A stretch of 40,444 nt of DNA. Origin: Bacteroidales bacterium (GTDB taxonomy: Bacteria; Bacteroidota; Bacteroidia; Bacteroidales; UBA10428). The notes beneath the pieces were generated by a model that saw only the letters and a list, made by a program, of their open reading frames with translations, made no database searches and had not been told where the DNA came from. Positions within the stretch are counted from its first letter, which is position 1, and every line of letters begins with the position of its first letter. The position numbers and the translations under genes were made by a program. The stretch lies in contig JAFGEO010000080.1 in NCBI GenBank assembly GCA_016931575.1, positions 1 through 40,444 on the forward strand. Reading direction: 5' to 3'. Shown here piece by piece: positions 34,501 through 40,444 of this stretch.

Positions 34501-34909
34501 GATCCTCGAGATGTCGCGCCGGATAAAGGCAGCCAAGCAGATGTTCGTCCTCGATGCCTGCCAGTCGGGGGGCGCCCTGATGGCTTTTAACAGCAGGGGT
34601 GCCAACCGGGAGAAAGCTGTTGCACAGCTTGCCAGGAGTACCGGAACCTTTTTTCTGCTGGCCAGCGGGGCCATTCAGTACTCAAGTGAGGTCAGGGAGC
34701 TGGGGCACGGAATTTTCACCTTTGCCATTCTGGAAGCCCTGGAGGGAAAGGCCGACGGGGGCCTGAAGGATGAGAAGATCACCGTCAATGAGCTTAAAAG
34801 CTACGTGGAAGAACGGGTGCCCGAGATTACCCGGAAATACATGCTAACCCCTCAATACCCAACGGGGTACGGCTATGGGCAGGACTTCCCGATTGTGATG
34901 GTGAGGTAG
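31505..34909 (+). CDS. exported WD40-repeat / caspase-like (peptidase C14) protein
   Basis: This is an 1134-residue protein with a signal peptide (to about SALCQ). WD40 repeats occupy about residues 35-690, with clear GH...WD units such as GHSGAVICSDISPDGKWLV and GHTDVVADICFTPDGKSLV. About 12 to 14 repeats are present, enough for two propellers. An Ig-like segment covers about 770-865. A C14 caspase-fold domain starts near 876 (LYILAVGINQY). The catalytic dyad is intact, with H959 in YFAGHGA and C1019 in LDACQSGG. Bacterial WD40-caspases are thought to be conditional proteases, and targets are mostly unknown. Export to the periplasm or surface argues against a cytoplasmic abortive-infection role. 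The gene lies 41 bp behind the phosphatase gene. Confidence 0.93.
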   Translation: MQRILPRLILSGLLVIITHSALCQADAPVETVLQKGHSRYVTCLDISPDGRYLVTGSFDNTLILWNEKSGKEIRTFSEHTGLIISVRFSPDGKKILSASADHRALVYDIATGAVLAEIDYGEERLMAACFSPDGSKVLTMNDRTETKVWHASTGKLIRVLKKSFEASVDPSWFTPDGEWVMSWVSPQESQLVNLSDTSLTRNFACEKALSYAISPDNKYLAVSTSMKYAKLFDLATGKELHHLDPDEEQTCNGCKTLLAFSHNSKYLLTVSKYSGIVLWNVRLGTPLVSIEFDESWTDMLEFSPDDTYFQVRVDDESRIWNSKTGKEVLKLSFDGQECDPVFSPDGASLFTTGPDRTAVQWNIATGKKARIYKGYLNRADDDGMKFDEGNWYHSHIIRYLSLKSEISLTPDGKYLVKGKIDSTAILLNLETGKVERRFDGHSGAVICSDISPDGKWLVTGSGDRRVKLWNLETGELIHTFIGHVELVFDVRFSADAKYLATASWDGTACLWDVESRELLRRTDFKNESPYTVGFTPNDLYLVTADLGKKLRFWELDAGEEFRRLIGHTDVVADICFTPDGKSLVTASLDGMVKIWDLLSGMLLMKYSGHRSGVYAVAANPSGFIASGSNDRSIHIWDSRSGKLLHRLTGHSGAVTSISFSGVGRNMVSCSIDGEIKVWDLKTFLELYTYIQIDRDNWLAKTPQGYFDGSAEALKQINYVSGLEAIPVGSLFEKYYTPNLIDRIRSGEIFSGSSSDFGELIDKVPVVEMNILPNSSVSDIAQLDSVEWFRDNISLSVTVTDQGGGIDELRLYNNGKLIRQLKYEGAGHRAGKQQEEVVEVPVFSGRNEITAIALDKDRTESEPVSVQVFYDGVVSDINLYILAVGINQYQNPAYTLNYAVDDARSYTRTIRKGATGIFNNINEYFIKDTEATKEKITEIFTEIAAIAGPEDVFVFYFAGHGAVSMGNSAESGDFYIIPFDVTNLYGNEEQLKLKAISADEILEMSRRIKAAKQMFVLDACQSGGALMAFNSRGANREKAVAQLARSTGTFFLLASGAIQYSSEVRELGHGIFTFAILEALEGKADGGLKDEKITVNELKSYVEERVPEITRKYMLTPQYPTGYGYGQDFPIVMVR

Positions 34910-35050
34910 GGCAAGAGGCAAGAGGCAGTGGGCAAATGGTCTGAATGATGAACACTTCATTGAACGCGCCCATTTTTGAATTTTGAAGTCTGTCCTCAAT
35001 GACTGAGGCCCCCGAATCTCATTTATGAATTAAAACACCGGCACCAGGCT

Positions 35051-37285
35051 CTACCTTAGTTCCGCTTTATAGGCCCAGTCCCAGTTTGTATCATCAAAAA
35101 GCAACCAGGAGGGGAGGGTGATGATCCCGTTTCGATCCGACTTTGCAATTCTTTGATCAAGCATTCCCCTACCCCGGGTTGACCAAAGCATAATTGCATA
35201 CGTCCTGTTTGCCTTTAAATCTCTAATAATTAAATCTTTGCGAAAGTTTTTTGCAGATGGTTCAGTTGGCCAGCGTTTCGTTTCTTGGCGGGCTTTTGAA
35301 CTCAGTTCCTTTTTACACCAGGGATAATTAAACGCTGATGCAGTAAGCGAGCCCCACCAGCGGGTTCTGTTATGGATCCAGCCTAATAGCACTTCCCGGT
35401 CTTCATCAATAAGTTCAAATTGTTCAATATCCGGATCAGAAACAGGCATTGAATAATCAGTTCTTTCAGCATTCTGATGATACATCCGACTCATGTATTT
35501 CTTTGAGCTGAAGTCCACGCCATCAAGAAAACTTTTTAAATACCGGTATTCCTTATAGTAATTTTCATGCTCTATCTGTTCCCAATTCCAGTACATGCCG
35601 GTACCCATTGCCCCTGACAGAGCTGTTGACCACAGGGTATTATGAAGATTACAAACGGTACACCTCTCCAAAGTTTTGTCAGCAGTTCCTGCTTCTGAAA
35701 GCAAAAAGGGCTTCTGGTAAGCAAGCATTATTTTCTTGATGATCTTAAACCGGTGGTAGTTGGTTTTTTCAAAATGATGATAATAGTGATAGGATGTAAA
35801 ATCGATGCTTTCACTATTAAAAATCAGCTTATCCCTCCAATTGTCAAAATCATTCAACTGGGTATAGCTTCCGGTTACCAGTAGGGGATGTCCATTATTG
35901 ATGGCATTGACGTAATCAGCCATCTCATCAGCCCAGACATTAACTTTCCTCATCAGAGTGGGATTAGTCCAGTAGGCAGACTTCGGATCGATTGCACATC
36001 CATTAGCCTGGTAAAAGTGGAAAAAATTATTTATTTCGGTTGCCAGTTCCAGGCTGGTTAATTTGGATGAGTACCCCCATCGTGCAATAATGTACCTGAG
36101 TTTCCTCTTGTAAAGTTTTTTAAGGTAATTATTTGAGAAGAAATCTTCTTTCGAGTAGTGTTTCTTATAGGGACTGCCTTCCCACCCATAGTATAATGAC
36201 TTATTCCAGCTACATCCCTCCTTATAGGGACGGAATTCATGATGCACCTGCACACCGAGCATAAGATAAAGGTCCAGTCTTTCAAGTCTTTCAAATACCT
36301 TGTCCAGTTCCCAGGCAGCGGGCATCCTGTTATAATATCCCCCCAGCACTTCCCATTCAAGCTGGAAATCAATAGCCTCCATGCCGATTTTTACAAAATT
36401 TCCCCCATGGAGCGCAAAATTGTCCAGGTACAGGTACAGGCTGTCAGTGTATGGGGTTAAGAGGTCATTGTTTTTGTAATGGGTTCCTGTCGATAACCAG
36501 GGTACCCAACGTGAATACATCCCCCAAATGTTCCCCCAGTAGATATTTTGTGCAATGGCAAAAAATGACTCGCCATTATGGTGCCTCAAATACTGATTAT
36601 TAGGGGCTGTTTCCAGGTATCCGGGATTGCTTCCTTCCTTACAGGTGAAGGAATAAGGATTGGTAGTCACCGTTCTTTCAGGATTTTTGATCTCACCAGC
36701 AGAATTTTCAGTTCCTTTAATTTTTAGTACCAGGTAATAGCTCCAGGTCCCGGTCATGTCAGGAGAGAACCGGATCCTCCAGGGATATTCCGTTGAGCGT
36801 AGCTTCCAGGTTTTTTTTCCACCTACCCATGCACGTTCAAAATCAAGGTAGTAGAAACCATTGATCTTTTTTGTGGTGGTTCCGTTTGAAAAGTAGGCTT
36901 CCAGACTAATGTCCTCGGGATCATAGGGGTTTAAGAATTGAGAGCGGGAACTTGTGTCGTTGCGATTATAGTTCCCTACCCGGGTATTTATAATATCTGA
37001 CAGCTTAACCCCGATTTCAAATTTTTCATATTTACTTACGATGGAATTTGATAAAACCCGGACATTAACAATGCCATACCCATTCCCCGGGTCACGAAGA
37101 ATTCTTTCGTTGTTGTGTATTATTCGTAAGGTATCCCCCGGGGCTGGAGGAGGGGTGTTTTCAGCCAAAACAGAACTGACAGACTGAAAAATTTTAGCAT
37201 TCTCATCCGGGGAAGGATCTCGTTCGTAATTCGGAGAGGAGGCAATAAATGCCAAAAATAGAAGAATCAAGATACCATTTTTCAT
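35051..37285 (-). CDS. exported DUF5060-type clan GH-A glycoside hydrolase
   Basis: This is an exported enzyme of 744 residues from the ATG at 37285 (MKNGILILLFLAFIASS); an ATG at 37306 would add seven residues. An N-terminal beta-sandwich (WRIRFSPDMTGTWSYYL) matches the DUF5060 domain that precedes clan GH-A barrels. The barrel has a candidate acid/base E417 (LELATEINNFFHFY) and candidate nucleophile E531 (PFLLSEAGTAD). A C-terminal beta-domain (VLLGWIHNRTRWWGS) follows. The GH5-like clan is supported, but the family number and substrate are not. It stands alone without SusC/SusD partners on the opposite strand from its neighbours. By eye it is more AT-rich than the genes to its left, which may reflect separate acquisition. 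Confidence 0.8.
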   Translation of the reverse strand: MKNGILILLFLAFIASSPNYERDPSPDENAKIFQSVSSVLAENTPPPAPGDTLRIIHNNERILRDPGNGYGIVNVRVLSNSIVSKYEKFEIGVKLSDIINTRVGNYNRNDTSSRSQFLNPYDPEDISLEAYFSNGTTTKKINGFYYLDFERAWVGGKKTWKLRSTEYPWRIRFSPDMTGTWSYYLVLKIKGTENSAGEIKNPERTVTTNPYSFTCKEGSNPGYLETAPNNQYLRHHNGESFFAIAQNIYWGNIWGMYSRWVPWLSTGTHYKNNDLLTPYTDSLYLYLDNFALHGGNFVKIGMEAIDFQLEWEVLGGYYNRMPAAWELDKVFERLERLDLYLMLGVQVHHEFRPYKEGCSWNKSLYYGWEGSPYKKHYSKEDFFSNNYLKKLYKRKLRYIIARWGYSSKLTSLELATEINNFFHFYQANGCAIDPKSAYWTNPTLMRKVNVWADEMADYVNAINNGHPLLVTGSYTQLNDFDNWRDKLIFNSESIDFTSYHYYHHFEKTNYHRFKIIKKIMLAYQKPFLLSEAGTADKTLERCTVCNLHNTLWSTALSGAMGTGMYWNWEQIEHENYYKEYRYLKSFLDGVDFSSKKYMSRMYHQNAERTDYSMPVSDPDIEQFELIDEDREVLLGWIHNRTRWWGSLTASAFNYPWCKKELSSKARQETKRWPTEPSAKNFRKDLIIRDLKANRTYAIMLWSTRGRGMLDQRIAKSDRNGIITLPSWLLFDDTNWDWAYKAELR

Positions 37286-37887
37286 ACTTAATCTTTTGTA
37301 ATTCATTTACAGAAGCCACTTCTGGTATGTCTATCAATGCTGATATTTCCTCCCGCTTCACGAAAGGGAAGTCTATTATAAATTTAATTACAGTTTGTTA
37401 ATATTTTGATTTCTTCACGCTAAAATACATATGCTTAGTTCTATGAAACCAGTCAGAAGAAGCAGAGAAAGCAGGTAGCTGTATTTCATCATCCTGAGTT
37501 TGAGTTTTTACAAAATAATAAAAATCCAGGAAAAGAATTATACCGGACAACCTGGTTTAATTGCAAATATACAAAGTGAATTCACTGAACTCATACCCAT
37601 ATTATTCATAACTAAGTTGTTGGGTAGGTTTCAGGATTCATTTCTACAACAGCATCGAAGGTTTTTATTACCGTATAGAACTGACGAAGAGTCAGGAACT
37701 GAAGATAGTGGATGGAAAAGAGTTGGAACGGGATTTAATGATTGAAAATTGCATAGAAATCCATATTAATTAATAGTCATTAATAAGATTGGTTTCAGGT
37801 TCACTAACATGAAGAATACTAAGAATATGATATTTATCCAAGGTCTTTTGCCTGATAATTCATAAATTTAAGAATCACAGACAGTTT
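37286..37887. other. 602-bp intergenic region between divergent genes
   Basis: The region should carry the start signals for the GH-A enzyme (leftward) and the sensor (rightward). It is AT-rich with scattered stops in all frames. The only coding-like trace is a 53-codon + frame at 37612-37773 with no start codon (see findings). No terminator, tRNA or mobile-element end was recognised. Confidence 0.5.
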
Positions 37888-40444
37888 ATGAAAAGATTTC
37901 AATTAGCCGGTTGGGTTCTGATTTGTCTGAGCATATCTTCAGTTTCTGCTCAGACAAAGCAGGGTGTGCAAAGCCAGTATTCCTTCAAACAACTTACGGT
38001 CGATCAGGGACTTTCCAACAACCGCGTAAATGCTATTTGTGAGGATGCCAGGGGATTTATCTGGTTTGGTACAGAGAACGGCGCCGATAGATTTGACGGT
38101 CAGAGTATCATCAGCTATAAAAACGATCCCGATAACCCGCATACACTTTCCTCCAACCAGATCAATGCCATGTTTCTTGATAGCAGGGGTACACTATGGT
38201 TTGCCACATCGGAGGGTCTTGACCATTATGATTACAGTCAGGGGGATATTGTCCGGTTCTCTCATAAAGATATCAAATGGCCCATCGGAAATGTGGAGGC
38301 GATTACCGAGGATCAGGATGGCAAATTATGGATAGGGGCTCAGTCGGGTTTATATGCCTACGACCTTAACAGTTCAAAGATCAGCTATTTCAGCAATAAG
38401 GAAGATAATCCCCTGGGCCTTCCACCTGTTATGATCTACAAGCTCCTTGCCGATCAGTACAATAATATCTGGATATCTCCCTACCGGGAAGGGCTTTGTG
38501 TTTACGATCAGTCAACAGAAACCCTGAAGTGTTTCAAAAAGGATCCGGATGATCCCACCAGTCTGAGCGGCAACCAGATTGAAAGGCTTTACGAAGATCA
38601 GGCGGGAAACATCTGGGCCGGAACCATGGATGACGGCATGAATAAGTATACTCCCGGCAGCCAGTCATTTGTACGCATTATACCCGATGCCAACAACAGC
38701 TATACCACCCGGGTACGCGCCATTTTCGAAGATCTGAAAGGAAATTTCTTTGTAGGAACACGTGGAGGGCTCTATGTACAGACAGGCTCGATGGATGGGT
38801 TTATGCCCTACGCCTACGAGGGTCATAACTTCTCAAACCTCAGTCAGAATTCTATCCTTTGCAGCTATATCGATAAAAGTGGCACACTCTGGATCGGGAC
38901 ATTTTCAGGGGGGGTGAACTACTCGGATCTGCATAAGAAGGGCTTCGTTCATTACCGGGCCGGTAAGGATGACAATCATTTCCTGAACGGCTCGAACATT
39001 TACTGCATGACTGAAGATCTATACGGGAACCTTTGGATAGGAGGTGATGATGGACTGAACTTCCTTGAGCGTAGTACCTATACATTCAGGTATTATCTTA
39101 ACGATCCCGACAATCCGCACTCCATCAGCTACAATGACATTAAAGCCCTGGAATGGGATGACAAGGGGAATCTTTGGATCGGTACCAACAAGGGCGGACT
39201 TAACTATTATGATGTTCAAACCGGGAAGTTTACAGCCTACAGGCACGACATAAACGATCCGGCAAGTATTGCCGGTGATAAGATCTATGGCTTGCTGAAT
39301 GACAGCAAAAACGATCTCTGGGTTATAACCAACACTGATCAGGGCACCGGTTACCTCAACCTGGATATCCTTCCCTCCGGATCGGAAACGTTCATACACT
39401 TGAACGAAGCGGTTAACTACGGATTCGATCAGGATGGGGGAGGGAACGTTTATATCGGCGGAGTTAACGGATTCTGGGTTTTTAGTCGTTCCGACAGCAG
39501 TTTTCAATTCATAGAAAAAGAAGAGTGGATAGGTTCGGTAAATGCCATCAGGAAAGATTCTGAAAATATGATCTGGGTGGGCAGCAGGAAGGGACTGGTC
39601 AGGTATGATCCGTTTAAAGAATCCTTTATCAGCTTTTCGCAGTCAAATGGATATCCTGTTTATGAAGTATTCGGGATCCTTGAAGATGATGCAAAAAGCC
39701 TTTGGGTCAGCACGGATGTGGGTTTGTTAAGAATGGGGAACATTGTCAGGGATCCTGAAAATCCTGATATCCGGGTATTCGACAGCGACGACGGTCTGCA
39801 GAGTAAGCAATTCAACTACAATGCATACTACAAGAGCCAATCGGGAGAAATGATGTTCGGTGGGATCAATGGTTTCAACACCTTCTTCCCAAAGGATATT
39901 GTAGATAACCCCTCAGTGCCCGGAGTGGTAATAACGGATTTGAAAATCTTCAATAAGTCGGTCCCAATAGGGAAGAAAGTTTCCGGCAGACAAATTCTGG
40001 AAAAATCTATCTCCGTAACAAAAGGAATTCGTCTGGGAAGAAAACAGAATATCTTCACGTTTGAATTTGCAGCTTTGCATTATGCCGATCCGCCTAAGAA
40101 CGTCTTTCGCTATAAACTCGAGGGCTTTGATGAAGACTGGCAATACCGGAAAGCGGGGAATAATTTTGCGACCTATTCGAATCTTCCGGCCGGAGATTAT
40201 ACCTTCAAAGTAAGCGCCGCTAATCCTGACGGAAAATGGAACCCGGTACCTGCAGAAATTAAGCTTAGTATTATTCCTCCTTTCTGGCGGACCTGGTGGT
40301 TTATTACCCTGCTCATCCTGCTTATCGGGACGACGATCCTCTTTCTCTGGAAAATGAGGGAAAAGAATCTTAAAGCAGACCGGGAACGGTTGGAAAAACA
40401 ACTGGAGATCGGTAAGGAGGAGATCAGAAAGCAACAGGAAGAAA
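37888..40444 (+). CDS. hybrid two-component system sensor (HTCS), 5' portion
   Basis: Only the first 852 codons are in the window and the frame is open at the right edge. A signal peptide (MKRFQLAGWVLICLSISSVSAQ) is followed by about 14 Reg_prop repeats of the IWFGTENGADRFD type (residues about 30-665), enough for two seven-bladed propellers. Next comes a Y_Y_Y domain (about 710-790; FRYKLEGFDEDWQYR) and a transmembrane helix at about 800-822. An emerging cytoplasmic coiled coil follows. In full-length family members a histidine kinase, receiver and AraC-type DNA-binding domain come next, but none is visible here. HTCS proteins sense oligosaccharides in the periplasm and induce PULs. The target is probably the locus to the right. 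Confidence 0.93.
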   Translation, partial: MKRFQLAGWVLICLSISSVSAQTKQGVQSQYSFKQLTVDQGLSNNRVNAICEDARGFIWFGTENGADRFDGQSIISYKNDPDNPHTLSSNQINAMFLDSRGTLWFATSEGLDHYDYSQGDIVRFSHKDIKWPIGNVEAITEDQDGKLWIGAQSGLYAYDLNSSKISYFSNKEDNPLGLPPVMIYKLLADQYNNIWISPYREGLCVYDQSTETLKCFKKDPDDPTSLSGNQIERLYEDQAGNIWAGTMDDGMNKYTPGSQSFVRIIPDANNSYTTRVRAIFEDLKGNFFVGTRGGLYVQTGSMDGFMPYAYEGHNFSNLSQNSILCSYIDKSGTLWIGTFSGGVNYSDLHKKGFVHYRAGKDDNHFLNGSNIYCMTEDLYGNLWIGGDDGLNFLERSTYTFRYYLNDPDNPHSISYNDIKALEWDDKGNLWIGTNKGGLNYYDVQTGKFTAYRHDINDPASIAGDKIYGLLNDSKNDLWVITNTDQGTGYLNLDILPSGSETFIHLNEAVNYGFDQDGGGNVYIGGVNGFWVFSRSDSSFQFIEKEEWIGSVNAIRKDSENMIWVGSRKGLVRYDPFKESFISFSQSNGYPVYEVFGILEDDAKSLWVSTDVGLLRMGNIVRDPENPDIRVFDSDDGLQSKQFNYNAYYKSQSGEMMFGGINGFNTFFPKDIVDNPSVPGVVITDLKIFNKSVPIGKKVSGRQILEKSISVTKGIRLGRKQNIFTFEFAALHYADPPKNVFRYKLEGFDEDWQYRKAGNNFATYSNLPAGDYTFKVSAANPDGKWNPVPAEIKLSIIPPFWRTWWFITLLILLIGTTILFLWKMREKNLKADRERLEKQLEIGKEEIRKQQEE

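Noticed and set aside
31505-34909. Possible cytoplasmic anti-phage caspase effector
   Set aside because: The protein has a clear signal peptide and there is no nearby nucleotide cyclase, CHAT partner, reverse transcriptase or toxin gene typical of defence islands.
34911-34931. Short tandem repeat GCAAGAG x2 plus a partial copy after the caspase gene
   Set aside because: Only two full 7-bp units; too short to call a repeat array or CRISPR, and no function suggested.
34994-35008. CCTCA/TGAGG stem with a 5-nt loop between convergent genes
   Set aside because: A 5-bp stem without a T-run is too weak to call a terminator with confidence.
37500-37745. 81-codon + frame starting with TTG
   Set aside because: No ATG, no recognisable domain, and unconvincing composition; treated as intergenic.

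Overview
The window reads as chromosomal DNA from a member of the Bacteroidota, probably a plant- or algal-polysaccharide degrader of the Marinilabiliales/Prolixibacteraceae kind (lineage is inference). The grounds are a SusC/SusD pair, many exported glycoside hydrolases, a hybrid two-component sensor with Reg_prop propellers, A-rich gene starts with few Shine-Dalgarno sites, and a TAnnTTTG-type promoter box. No tRNA, rRNA, CRISPR array, integrase or complete insertion sequence was seen.

Region 1 (about 231-26399, all + strand) is one polysaccharide utilization locus (PUL). Its order is LacI-family regulator, GH95, SusC, SusD, GH97, GH3, CE1-type esterase, type-B carboxylesterase, GH67 alpha-glucuronidase, GH27, CE6-type acetylesterase, aldo/keto reductase, GH31. 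Two near-identical palindromes centred on CACGTG lie before the regulator gene and before GH95, so LacI control of itself and of the locus is likely. GH67, a beta-xylosidase-like GH3 and acetyl esterases point to acetylated glucuronoxylan oligosaccharides. GH95, GH97, GH27 and GH31 would strip alpha-linked L-Gal/L-Fuc, D-Gal and Xyl decorations. The aldo/keto reductase has no signal peptide and could oxidise the released L-galactose or L-fucose in the cytoplasm. No endo-xylanase and no GH43/GH51 arabinofuranosidase is encoded here, so backbone cleavage must come from elsewhere.

Region 2 (26489-28003, - strand) is a beta-helix lipoprotein of unknown substrate, convergent with the PUL. It is followed by an intergenic stretch with a REP-like hairpin element.

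Region 3 (28270-34909) looks like an envelope signalling module. A secreted FecR-like protein is divergent from a TPR-transmembrane-SpoIIE/PP2C phosphatase, which is followed after 41 bp by an exported WD40-caspase protein with an intact His/Cys dyad. This is the least explained part of the window.

Region 4 (35051-40444) holds an orphan clan GH-A glycoside hydrolase with a DUF5060-like N-terminus on the - strand. About 600 bp without a confident gene follow, and then the first 852 codons of a hybrid two-component sensor that runs off the right edge and probably controls the next locus.
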